Assembly: GCA_037783545.1 (NCBI GenBank)
Contig: JBBELK010000489.1
Location: 124,001-188,000 of the forward strand
Direction of reading: 5' to 3'
From: Henricia sp. BOLD:AAB3569
Taxonomy: Eukaryota > Echinodermata > Asteroidea > Spinulosida > Echinasteridae
DNA: 64,000 bases
Part shown: positions 49,747 to 62,485 of the stretch, piece by piece
Position numbering within the stretch: position 1 is the first letter of the stretch
Layout: the number at the start of each line of letters is the position of its first letter
Position numbers and translations under genes: made by a program
Notes under the pieces: model-generated
The model's input: the letters and a program-made list of their open reading frames with translations, nothing else
Database searches by the model: none
Told to the model about the DNA's origin: nothing

Positions 49747-50637
49747 TTGAGGCTTCCTGACTGCTCTCACGCAAACCGTGGCTGTCTGTACACACCTCTT
49801 TGGGGTACTCCTGAGTTGTGCGCATGCTCAGTCATTCGGACTGTCGTTAACGCACCGCAGTTTGGCTCGGCAATTTGGTCAAAGTGTGGTCCAAACGTCG
49901 GCAAATTTGGAGGTCGAAAAATGTTCCGACGAACTTCAAATTTTGCATGCCCTAAACTCTCTATATTGCGCACTTGTCATAAAAAATTGACAGACTTTCG
50001 CCGGGAAATGGCAGAGAATTTTCAAAGTTTAGAAAAAACTGGGTTGAGGCTTCCTGACTGCTCTCACGCAAACCGTGGCTGTCTGTACACACCTCTTTGG
50101 GGTACTATTGAGTTGTGCGCATGCTCAGTCATTCGGACTGTCGTTAACGCACCGCAGTTTGGCTCGGCAATTTGGTCAAAGTGTGGTCCAAACGTCGGCA
50201 AATTTGGAGGTCGAAAAATGTTCCGACGAACTTCAAATTTTGCATGCCCTAAACTCTCTATATTGCGCACTTGTCATAAAAAATTGACAGACTTTCGCCG
50301 GGAAATGGCAGAGAAATTTCAAAGTTTAGAAAAAACTGTGTTGAGGCTTCCTGACTGCTCTCACGCAAACCGTGGCTGTCTGTACACACCTCTTTGGGGT
50401 ACTCCTGAGTTGTGCGCATGCTCAGTCATTCGGACTGTCGTTAACGCACCGCAGTTTGGCTCGGCAATTTGGTCAAAGTGTGGTCCAAACGTCGGCAAAT
50501 TTGGAGGTCGAAAAATGTTCCGACGAACTTCAAATTTTGCATGCCCTAAACTCTCTATATTGCGCACTTGTCATAAAAAATTGACAGACTTTCGCCGGGA
50601 AATGGCAGAGAAATTTCAAAGTTTAGAAAAAACTGGG
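49747..50637 (-). repeat. Three B monomers separating 1179-bp blocks
   Basis: Monomers 49747, 50044 (GGTACTATTGAG) and 50341 (preceded by AAAACTGTGTTGAGG). The same three-monomer set is at 61593-62485, where it again sits just before a 289-bp deletion monomer. Confidence 0.8.
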
Positions 50638-52995
50638 TTGAGGCTTCCTGACTGCTCTCACGCAAACCGTGGCTGTCTGTACACACCTCTTTGGGGTACT
50701 CCTGAGTTGTGCGCATGCTCGGACTGTCGTTAACGCACCGCAGTGTGGCTCGGCAATTTGGTCAAAGTGTGGTCCAAACGTCGGCAAATTTGGAGGTCGA
50801 AAAATGTTCCGACGAACTTCAAATTTTGCATGCTCTAAACTCTCTATATTGCGCACTTGTCATAAAAAATTGACAGACTTTCGCCGGGAAATGGCAGAGA
50901 AATTTCAAAGTTTAGAAAAAACTGGGTTGAGGCTTCCTGACTGCTCTCACGCAAACCGTGGCTGTCTGTACACACCTCTTTGGGGTACTCCTGAGTTGTG
51001 CGCATGCTCAGTCATTCGGACTGTCGTTAACGCACCGCAGTTTGGCTCGGCAATTTGGTCAAAGTGTGGTCCAAACGTCGGCAAATTTGGAGGTCGAAAA
51101 ATGTTCCGACGAACTTCAAATTTTCCTTTCCTCAACTCTCTATATTGCGCACTTGTCATAAAAAATTGACAGACTTTCGCCGGGAAATGGCAGAGAAATT
51201 TCAAAGTTTAGAAAAAACTGGGTTGAGGCTTCCTGACTGCTCTCACGCAAACCGTGGCTGTCTGTACACACCTCTTTGGGGTACTCCTGAGTTGTGCGCA
51301 TGCTCAGTCATTCGGACTGTCGTTAACGCACCGCAGTTTGGCTCGGCAATTTGGTCAAAGTGTGGTCCAAACGTCGGCAAATTTGGAGGTCGAAAAATGT
51401 TCCGACGAACTTCAAATTTTGCATGCCCTAAACTCTCTATATTGCGCACTTGTCATAAAAAATTGACAGACTTTCGCCGGGAAATGGCAGAGAAATTTCA
51501 AAGTTTAGAAAAAACTGGGTTGAGGCTTCCTGACTGCTCTCACGCAAACCGTGGCTGTCTGTACACACCTCTTTGGGGTACTCCTGAGTTGTGCGCATGC
51601 TCAGTCATTCGGACTGTCGTTAACGCACCGCAGTTTGGCTCGGCAATTTGGTCAAAGTGTGGTCCAAACGTCGGCAAATTTGGAGGTCGAAAAATGTTCC
51701 GACGAACTTCAAATTTTGCATGCCCTAAACTCTCTATATTGCGCACTTGTCATAAAAAATTGACAGACTTTCGCCGGGAAATGGCAGAGAAATTTCAAAG
51801 TTTAGAAAAAACTGGGTTGAGGCTTCCTGACTGCTCTCACGCAAACCGTGGCTGTCTGTACACACCTCTTTGGGGTACTCCTGAGTTGTGCGCATGCTCG
51901 GACTGTCGTTAACGCACCGCAGTGTGGCTCGGCAATTTGGTCAAAGTGTGGTCCAAACGTCGGCAAATTTGGAGGTCGAAAAATGTTCCGACGAACTTCA
52001 AATTTTGCATGCTCTAAACTCTCTATATTGCGCACTTGTCATAAAAAATTGACAGACTTTCGCCGGGAAATGGCAGAGAAATTTCAAAGTTTAGAAAAAA
52101 CTGGGTTGAGGCTTCCTGACTGCTCTCACGCAAACCGTGGCTGTCTGTACACACCTCTTTGGGGTACTCCTGAGTTGTGCGCATGCTCAGTCATTCGGAC
52201 TGTCGTTAACGCACCGCAGTTTGGCTCGGCAATTTGGTCAAAGTGTGGTCCAAACGTCGGCAAATTTGGAGGTCGAAAAATGTTCCGACGAACTTCAAAT
52301 TTTCCTTTCCTCAACTCTCTATATTGCGCACTTGTCATAAAAAATTGACAGACTTTCGCCGGGAAATGGCAGAGAAATTTCAAAGTTTAGAAAAAACTGG
52401 GTTGAGGCTTCCTGACTGCTCTCACGCAAACCGTGGCTGTCTGTACACACCTCTTTGGGGTACTCCTGAGTTGTGCGCATGCTCAGTCATTCGGACTGTC
52501 GTTAACGCACCGCAGTTTGGCTCGGCAATTTGGTCAAAGTGTGGTCCAAACGTCGGCAAATTTGGAGGTCGAAAAATGTTCCGACGAACTTCAAATTTTG
52601 CATGCCCTAAACTCTCTATATTGCGCACTTGTCATAAAAAATTGACAGACTTTCGCCGGGAAATGGCAGAGAAATTTCAAAGTTTAGAAAAAACTGGGTT
52701 GAGGCTTCCTGACTGCTCTCACGCAAACCGTGGCTGTCTGTACACACCTCTTTGGGGTACTCCTGAGTTGTGCGCATGCTCAGTCATTCGGACTGTCGTT
52801 AACGCACCGCAGTTTGGCTCGGCAATTTGGTCAAAGTGTGGTCCAAACGTCGGCAAATTTGGAGGTCGAAAAATGTTCCGACGAACTTCAAATTTTGCAT
52901 GCCCTAAACTCTCTATATTGCGCACTTGTAATAAAACATTTACAGACTTTCGCCGGGAAATGGCAGAGAAATTTCAAAGTTTAGAAAAAACTGGA
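50638..52995 (-). repeat. HOR, 4-mer of 1179 bp, two tandem copies
   Basis: Copies are 50638-51816 and 51817-52995. Order in each is the 289-bp deletion monomer, the 296-bp replaced-segment monomer, then two 297-bp monomers. The last monomer of the second copy (52699) has TTGTAATAAAACATTTACAG and the first copy's (51520) does not, so the second copy shares its end with 48568-49746. Confidence 0.9.
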
Positions 52996-55900
52996 TTGAG
53001 GCTTCCTGACTGCTCTCACGCAAACCGTGGCTGTCTGTACACACCTCTTTGGGGTACTCCTGAGTTGTGCGCATGCTCAGTCATTCGGACTGTCGTCAAC
53101 GCACCGCAGTTTGGCTCGGCAATTTGGTCAAAGTGTGGTCCAAACGTCGGCAAATTTGGAGGTCGAAAAATGTTCCGACGAACTTCAAATTTTGCATGCC
53201 CTAAACTCTCTATATTGCGCACTTGTCATAAAAAATTGACAGACTTTCGCCGGGAAATGGCAGAGAAATTTCAAAGTTTAGAAAAAACTGGGTTGAGGCT
53301 TCCTGACTGCTCTCACGCAAACCGTGGCTGTCTGTACACACCTCTTTGGGGTACTCCTGAGTTGTGCGCATGCTCAGTCATTCGGACTGTCGTTAACGCA
53401 CCGCAGTTTGGCTCGGCAATTTGGTCAAAGTGTGGTCCAAACGTCGGCAAATTTGGAGGTCGAAAAATGTTCCGACGAACTTCAAATTTTGCATGCCCTA
53501 AACTCTCTATATTGCGCACTTGTCATAAAAAATTGACAGACTTTCGCCGGGAAATGGCAGAGAAATTTCAAAGTTTAGAAAAAACTGGGTTGAGGCTTCC
53601 TGACTGCTCTCACGCAAACCGTGGCTGTCTGTACACACCTCTTTGGGGTACTCCTGAGTTGTGCGCATGCTCGGACTGTCGTTAACGCACCGCAGTTTGG
53701 CTCGGCAATTTGGTCAAAGTGTGGTCCAAACGTCGGCAAATTTGGAGGTCGAAAAATGTTCCGACGAACTTCAAATTTTGCATGCCCTAAACTCTCTATA
53801 TTGCGCACTTGTCATAAAAAATTGACAGACTTTCGCCGGGAAATGGCAGAGAAATGTCAAATTTTAGAAAAAACTGGGTTGAGGCTTCCTGACTGCTCTC
53901 ACGCAAACCGTGGCTGTCTGTACACACCTCTTTGGGGTACTCCTGAGTTGTGCGCATGCTCAGTCATTCGGACTGTCGTTAACGCACCGCAGTTTGGCTC
54001 GGCAATTTGGTCAAAGTGTGGTCCAAACGTCGGCAAATTTGGAGGTCGAAAAATGTTCCGACGAACTTCAAATTTGGCATGCCCTAAACTCTCTATATTG
54101 CGCACTTGTCATAAAAAATTGACAGACTTTCGCCGGGAAATGGCAGAGAAATTTCAAAGTTTAGCAAAAACTGGGTTGAGGCTTCCTGACTGCTCTCACG
54201 CAAACCGTGGCTGTCTGTACACACCTCTTTGGGGTACTCCTGAGTTGTGCGCATGCTCAGTCATTCGGACTGTCGTTAACGCACCGCAGTTTGGCTCGGC
54301 AATTTGGTCAAAGTGTGGTCCAAACGTCGGCAAATTTGGAGGTCGAAAAATGTTCCGACGAACTTCAAATTTTGCATGCCCTAAACTCTCTATATTGCGC
54401 ACTTGTCATAAAAAATTGACAGACTTTCGCCGGGAAATGGCAGAGAAATTTCAAATTTTAGAAAAAACTGGTTGAGGCTTCCTGACTGCTCTCACGCAAA
54501 CCGTGGCTGTCTGTACACACCTCTTTGGGGTACTCCTGAGTTGTGCGCATGCTCAGTCATTCGGACTGTCGTTAACGCACCGCAGTTTGGCTCGGCAATT
54601 TGCTCAAAGTGTGGTCCAAACGTCGGCAAATTTGGAGGTCGAAAAATGTTCCGACGAACTTCAAATTTGGCATGCCCTAAACTCTCTATATTGCGCACTT
54701 GTCATAAAAAATTGACAGACTTTCGCCGGGAAATGGCAGAGAAATTTCAAAAGTTTAGAAAAAACTGGGTTGAGGCTTCCTGACTGCTCTCACGCAAACC
54801 GTGGCTGTCTGTACACACCTCTTTGGGGTACTCCTGAGTTGTGCGCATGCTCAGTCATTCGGACTGTCGTTAACGCACCGCAGTTTGGCTCGGCAATTTG
54901 GTCAAAGTGTGGTCCAAACGTCGGCAAATTTGGAGGTCGAAAAATGTTCCGACGAACTTCAAATTTTGCATGCCCTAAACTCTCTATATTGCTCACTTGT
55001 CATAAAAAATTGACAGACTTTCGGCGGGAAATGGCAGAGAAATTTCAAAGTTTAGAAAAAACTGGGTTGAGGCTTCCTGACTGCTCTCACGCAAACCGTG
55101 GCTGTCTGTACACACCTCTTTGGGGTACTCCTGAGTTGTGCGCATGCTCAGTCATTCGGACTGTCGTTAACGCACCGCAGTTTGGCTCGGCAATTTGGTC
55201 AAAGTGTGGTCCAAACGTCGGCAAATTTGGAGATCGAAAAATGTTCCGACGAACTTCAAATTTTGCATGCCCTAAACTCTCTATATTGCGCACTTGTCAT
55301 AAAAAATTGACAGACTTTCGCCTGGAAATGGCAGAGAAATTTCAAAGTTTAGAAAAAACTGGGTTGAGGCTTCCTGACTGCTCTCACGCAAACCGTGGCT
55401 GTCTGTACACACCTCTTTGGGGTACTCCTAAGTTGTGCGCATGCTCAGTCATTCGGACTGTCGTTAACGCACCGCAGTTTGGCTCGGCAATTTGGTCAAA
55501 GTGTGGTCCAAACGTCGGCAAATTTGGAGGTCGAAAAATGTTCCGACGAACTTCAAATTTTGCATGCCCTAAACTCTCTATATTGCGCACTTGTCATAAA
55601 AAATTGACAGACTTTCGCCTGGAAATGGCAGAGAAATTTCAAAGTTTAGAAAAAACTGGGTTGAGGCTTCCTGACTGCTCTCACGCAAACCGTGGCTGTC
55701 TGTACACACCTCTTTGGGGTACTCCTGAGTTGTGCGCATGCTCAGTCATTCGGACTGTCGTTAACGCACCGCAGTTTGGCTCGGCAATTTGGTCAAAGTG
55801 TGGTCCAAACGTCGGCAAATTTGGAGGTCGAAAAATGTTCCGACGAACTTCAAATTTTGCATGCCCTAAACTCTCTATATTGCGCACTTGTCATAAAAAA

Positions 55901-58900
55901 TTGACAGACTTTCGGCGGGAAATGGCAGAGAAATTTCAAAGTTTAGAAAAAACTGGGTTGAGGCTTCCTGACTGCTCTCACGCAAACCGTGGCTGTCTGT
56001 ACACACCTCTTTGGGGTACTCCTGAGTTGTGCGCATGCTCAGTCATTCGGACTGTCGTTAACGCACCGCAGTTTGGCTCGGCAATTTGGTCAAAGTGTGG
56101 TCCAAACGTCGGCAAATTTGGAGATCGAAAAATGTTCCGACGAACTTCAAATTTTGCATGCCCTAAACTCTCTATATTGCGCACTTGTCATAAAAAATTG
56201 ACAGACTTTCGCCTGGAAATGGCAGAGAAATTTCAAAGTTTAGAAAAAACTGGGTTGAGGCTTCCTGACTGCTCTCACGCAAACCGTGGCTGTCTGTACA
56301 CACCTCTTTGGGGTACTCCTGAGTTGTGCGCATGCTCAGTCATTCGGACTGTCGTTAACGCACCGCAGTTTGGCTCGGCAATTTGGTCAAAGTGTGGTCC
56401 AAACGTCGGCAAATTTGGAGGTCGAAAAATGTTCCGACGAACTTCAAATTTTGCATGCCCTAAACTCTCTATATTGCGCACTTGTCATAAAAAATTGACA
56501 GACTTTCGCCGGGAAATGGCAGAGAAATTTCAAAGTTTAGAAAAAACTGGGTTGAGGCTTCCTGACTGCTCTCACGCAAACCGTGGCTGTCTGTACACAC
56601 CTCTTTGGGGTACTCCTGAGTTGTGCGCATGCTCAGTCATTCGGACTGTCGTTAACGCACCGCAGTTTGGCTCGGCAATTTGGTCAAAGTGTGGTCCAAA
56701 CGTCGGCAAATTTGGAGGTCGAAAAATGTTCCGACGAACTTCAAATTTTGCATGCCCTAAACTCTCTATATTGCGCACTTGTCATAAAAAATTGACAGAC
56801 TTTCGCCTGGAAATGGCAGAGAAATTTCAAAGTTTAGAAAAAACTGGGTTGAGGCTTCCTGACTGCTCTCACGCAAACCGTGGCTGTCTGTACACACCTC
56901 TTTGGGGTACTCCTGAGTTGTGCGCATGCTCAGTCATTCGGACTGTCGTTAACGCACCGCAGTTTTGCTCGGCAATTTGGTCAAAGTGTGGTCCAAACGT
57001 CGGCAAATTTGGAGGTCGAAAAATGTTCCGACGAACTTCAAATTTTGCATGCCCTAAACTCTCTATATTGCGCACTTGTCATAAAAAATTGACAGACTTT
57101 CGCCGGGAAATGGCAGAGAAATTTCAAAGTTTAGAAAAAACTGGGTTGAGGCTTCCTGACTGCTCTCACGCAAACCGTGGCTGTCTGTACACACCTCTTT
57201 GGGGTACTCCTGAGTTGTGCGCATGCTCAGTCATTCGGACTGTCGTTAACGCACCGCAGTTTGGCTCGGCAATTTGGTCAAAGTGTGGTCCAAACGTCGG
57301 CAAATTTGGAGGTCGAAAAATGTTCCGACGAACTTCAAATTTTGCATGCCCTAAACTCTCTATATTGCGCACTTGTAATAAAACATTTACAGACTTTCGC
57401 CGGGAAATGGCAGAGAAATTTCAAAGTTTAGAAAAAACTGGATTGAGGCTTCCTGACTGCTCTCACGCAAACCGTGGCTGTCTGTACACACCTCTTTGGG
57501 GTACTCCTGAGTTGTGCGCATGCTCAGTCATTCGGACTGTCGTCAACGCACCGCAGTTTGGCTCGGCAATTTGGTCAAAGTGTGGTCCAAACGTCGGCAA
57601 ATTTGGAGGTCGAAAAATGTTCCGACGAACTTCAAATTTTGCATGCCCTAAACTCTCTATATTGCGCACTTGTCATAAAAAATTGACAGACTTTCGCCGG
57701 GAAATGGCAGAGAAATTTCAAAGTTTAGAAAAAACTGGGTTGAGGCTTCCTGACTGCTCTCACGCAAACCGTGGCTGTCTGTACACACCTCTTTGGGGTA
57801 CTCCTGAGTTGTGCGCATGCTCAGTCATTCGGACTGTCGTTAACGCACCGCAGTTTGGCTCGGCAATTTGGTCAAAGTGTGGTCCAAACGTCGGCAAATT
57901 TGGAGGTCGAAAAATGTTCCGACGAACTTCAAATTTTGCATGCCCTAAACTCTCTATATTGCGCACTTGTCATAAAAAATTGACAGACTTTCGCCGGGAA
58001 ATGGCAGAGAAATTTCAAAGTTTAGAAAAAACTGGGTTGAGGCTTCCTGACTGCTCTCACGCAAACCGTGGCTGTCTGTACACACCTCTTTGGGGTACTC
58101 CTGAGTTGTGCGCATGCTCGGACTGTCGTTAACGCACCGCAGTTTGGCTCGGCAATTTGGTCAAAGTGTGGTCCAAACGTCGGCAAATTTGGAGGTCGAA
58201 AAATGTTCCGACGAACTTCAAATTTTGCATGCCCTAAACTCTCTATATTGCGCACTTGTCATAAAAAATTGACAGACTTTCGCCGGGAAATGGCAGAGAA
58301 ATGTCAAATTTTAGAAAAAACTGGGTTGAGGCTTCCTGACTGCTCTCACGCAAACCGTGGCTGTCTGTACACACCTCTTTGGGGTACTCCTGAGTTGTGC
58401 GCATGCTCAGTCATTCGGACTGTCGTTAACGCACCGCAGTTTGGCTCGGCAATTTGGTCAAAGTGTGGTCCAAACGTCGGCAAATTTGGAGGTCGAAAAA
58501 TGTTCCGACGAACTTCAAATTTGGCATGCCCTAAACTCTCTATATTGCGCACTTGTCATAAAAAATTGACAGACTTTCGCCGGGAAATGGCAGAGAAATT
58601 TCAAAGTTTAGCAAAAACTGGGTTGAGGCTTCCTGACTGCTCTCACGCAAACCGTGGCTGTCTGTACACACCTCTTTGGGGTACTCCTGAGTTGTGCGCA
58701 TGCTCAGTCATTCGGACTGTCGTTAACGCACCGCAGTTTGGCTCGGCAATTTGGTCAAAGTGTGGTCCAAACGTCGGCAAATTTGGAGGTCGAAAAATGT
58801 TCCGACGAACTTCAAATTTTGCATGCCCTAAACTCTCTATATTGCGCACTTGTCATAAAAAATTGACAGACTTTCGCCGGGAAATGGCAGAGAAATTTCA

Positions 58901-61592
58901 AATTTTAGAAAAAACTGGGTTGAGGCTTCCTGACTGCTCTCACGCAAACCGTGGCTGTCTGTACACACCTCTTTGGGGTACTCCTGAGTTGTGCGCATGC
59001 TCAGTCATTCGGACTGTCGTTAACGCACCGCAGTTTGGCTCGGCAATTTGCTCAAAGTGTGGTCCAAACGTCGGCAAATTTGGAGGTCGAAAAATGTTCC
59101 GACGAACTTCAAATTTGGCATGCCCTAAACTCTCTATATTGCGCACTTGTCATAAAAAATTGACAGACTTTCGCCGGGAAATGGCAGAGAAATTTCAAAG
59201 TTTAGAAAAAACTGGGTTGAGGCTTCCTGACTGCTCTCACGCAAACCGTGGCTGTCTGTACACACCTCTTTGGGGTACTCCTGAGTTGTGCGCATGCTCA
59301 GTCATTCGGACTGTCGTTAACGCACCGCAGTTTGGCTCGGCAATTTGGTCAAAGTGTGGTCCAAACGTCGGCAAATTTGGAGGTCGAAAAATGTTCCGAC
59401 GAACTTCAAATTTTGCATGCCCTAAACTCTCTATATTGCTCACTTGTCATAAAAAATTGACAGACTTTCGGCGGGAAATGGCAGAGAAATTTCAAAGTTT
59501 AGAAAAAACTGGGTTGAGGCTTCCTGACTGCTCTCACGCAAACCGTGGCTGTCTGTACACACCTCTTTGGGGTACTCCTGAGTTGTGCGCATGCTCAGTC
59601 ATTCGGACTGTCGTTAACGCACCGCAGTTTGGCTCGGCAATTTGGTCAAAGTGTGGTCCAAACGTCGGCAAATTTGGAGATCGAAAAATGTTCCGACGAA
59701 CTTCAAATTTTGCATGCCCTAAACTCTCTATATTGCGCACTTGTCATAAAAAATTGACAGACTTTCGCCTGGAAATGGCAGAGAAATTTCAAAGTTTAGA
59801 AAAAACTGGGTTGAGGCTTCCTGACTGCTCTCACGCAAACCGTGGCTGTCTGTACACACCTCTTTGGGGTACTCCTAAGTTGTGCGCATGCTCAGTCATT
59901 CGGACTGTCGTTAACGCACCGCAGTTTGGCTCGGCAATTTGGTCAAAGTGTGGTCCAAACGTCGGCAAATTTGGAGGTCGAAAAATGTTCCGACGAACTT
60001 CAAATTTTGCATGCCCTAAACTCTCTATATTGCGCACTTGTCATAAAAAATTGACAGACTTTCGCCTGGAAATGGCAGAGAAATTTCAAAGTTTAGAAAA
60101 AACTGGGTTGAGGCTTCCTGACTGCTCTCACGCAAACCGTGGCTGTCTGTACACACCTCTTTGGGGTACTCCTGAGTTGTGCGCATGCTCAGTCATTCGG
60201 ACTGTCGTTAACGCACCGCAGTTTGGCTCGGCAATTTGGTCAAAGTGTGGTCCAAACGTCGGCAAATTTGGAGGTCGAAAAATGTTCCGACGAACTTCAA
60301 ATTTTGCATGCCCTAAACTCTCTATATTGCGCACTTGTCATAAAAAATTGACAGACTTTCGGCGGGAAATGGCAGAGAAATTTCAAAGTTTAGAAAAAAC
60401 TGGGTTGAGGCTTCCTGACTGCTCTCACGCAAACCGTGGCTGTCTGTACACACCTCTTTGGGGTACTCCTGAGTTGTGCGCATGCTCAGTCATTCGGACT
60501 GTCGTTAACGCACCGCAGTTTGGCTCGGCAATTTGGTCAAAGTGTGGTCCAAACGTCGGCAAATTTGGAGATCGAAAAATGTTCCGACGAACTTCAAATT
60601 TTGCATGCCCTAAACTCTCTATATTGCGCACTTGTCATAAAAAATTGACAGACTTTCGCCTGGAAATGGCAGAGAAATTTCAAAGTTTAGAAAAAACTGG
60701 GTTGAGGCTTCCTGACTGCTCTCACGCAAACCGTGGCTGTCTGTACACACCTCTTTGGGGTACTCCTGAGTTGTGCGCATGCTCAGTCATTCGGACTGTC
60801 GTTAACGCACCGCAGTTTGGCTCGGCAATTTGGTCAAAGTGTGGTCCAAACGTCGGCAAATTTGGAGGTCGAAAAATGTTCCGACGAACTTCAAATTTTG
60901 CATGCCCTAAACTCTCTATATTGCGCACTTGTCATAAAAAATTGACAGACTTTCGCCGGGAAATGGCAGAGAAATTTCAAAGTTTAGAAAAAACTGGGTT
61001 GAGGCTTCCTGACTGCTCTCACGCAAACCGTGGCTGTCTGTACACACCTCTTTGGGGTACTCCTGAGTTGTGCGCATGCTCAGTCATTCGGACTGTCGTT
61101 AACGCACCGCAGTTTGGCTCGGCAATTTGGTCAAAGTGTGGTCCAAACGTCGGCAAATTTGGAGGTCGAAAAATGTTCCGACGAACTTCAAATTTTGCAT
61201 GCCCTAAACTCTCTATATTGCGCACTTGTCATAAAAAATTGACAGACTTTCGCCTGGAAATGGCAGAGAAATTTCAAAGTTTAGAAAAAACTGGGTTGAG
61301 GCTTCCTGACTGCTCTCACGCAAACCGTGGCTGTCTGTACACACCTCTTTGGGGTACTCCTGAGTTGTGCGCATGCTCAGTCATTCGGACTGTCGTTAAC
61401 GCACCGCAGTTTTGCTCGGCAATTTGGTCAAAGTGTGGTCCAAACGTCGGCAAATTTGGAGGTCGAAAAATGTTCCGACGAACTTCAAATTTTGCATGCC
61501 CTAAACTCTCTATATTGCGCACTTGTCATAAAAAATTGACAGACTTTCGCCTGGAAATGGCAGAGAAATTTCAAAGTTTAGAAAAAACTGGG
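52699..61592 (-). repeat. HOR, 15-mer of 4447 bp, two tandem copies
   Basis: Copy 1 is 52699-57145 and copy 2 is 57146-61592. The length equals 15 x 297 minus one 8-bp deletion (monomers 53590 and 58037). Matching markers are ATTTACAG and GTCGTCAACG (52699 and 52996 against 57146 and 57443), AATGTCAAATTTTAG, GTTTAGCAAAAAC, TTTGCTCAAAG, TATTGCTCACTTG, TTTCGGCGGG, GGAGATCGAAAAATG twice per copy, GGTACTCCTAAG, and GTTTTGCTCGG. Copy 1 lacks one G near 54470 and has one extra A near 54751 relative to copy 2. Near the right end they differ at TTTCGCCGGG (57102) against TTTCGCCTGG (61550). Confidence 0.93.
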
Positions 61593-62485
61593 TTGAGGCT
61601 TCCTGACTGCTCTCACGCAAACCGTGGCTGTCTGTACACACCTCTTTGGGGTACTCCTGAGTTGTGCGCATGCTCAGTCATTCGGACTGTCGTTAACGCA
61701 CCGCAGTTTGGCTCGGCAATTTGGTCAAAGTGTGGTCCAAACGTCGGCAAATTTGGAGGTCGAAAAATGTTCCGACGAACTTCAAATTTTGCATGCCCTA
61801 AACTCTCTATATTGCGCACTTGTCATAAAAAATTGACAGACTTTCGCCGGGAAATGGCAGAGAAATTTCAAAGTTTAGAAAAAAACTGGGTTGAGGCTTC
61901 CTGACTGCTCTCACGCAAACCGTGGCTGTCTGTACACACCTCTTTGGGGTACTATTGAGTTGTGCGCATGCTCAGTCATTCGGACTGTCGTTAACGCACC
62001 GCAGTTTGGCTCGGCAATTTGGTCAAAGTGTGGTCCAAACGTCGGCAAATTTGGAGGTCGAAAAATGTTCCGACGAACTTCAAATTTTGCATGCCCTAAA
62101 CTCTCTATATTGCGCACTTGTCATAAAAAATTGACAGACTTTCGCCGGGAAATGGCAGAGAAATTTCAAAGTTTAGAAAAAAACTGTGTTGAGGCTTCCT
62201 GACTGCTCTCACGCAAACCGTGGCTGTCTGTACACACCTCTTTGGGGTACTCCTGAGTTGTGCGCATGCTCAGTCATTCGGACTGTCGTTAACGCACCGC
62301 AGTTTGGCTCGGCAATTTGGTCAAAGTGTGGTCCAAACGTCGGCAAATTTGGAGGTCGAAAAATGTTCCGACGAACTTCAAATTTTGCATGCCCTAAACT
62401 CTCTATATTGCGCACTTGTCATAAAAAATTGACAGACTTTCGCCGGGAAATGGCAGAGAAATTTCAAAGTTTAGAAAAAACTGGG
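61593..62485 (-). repeat. Three-monomer insert of the 49.7-50.6 kb type
   Basis: Monomers 61593, 61891 (GGTACTATTGAG) and 62189 (preceded by ACTGTGTTGAGG). They replace the three monomers expected from the 4447-bp HOR (57146-58036 type) and match 49747-50637, so the 15-mer register here carries a foreign block end. Confidence 0.8.
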
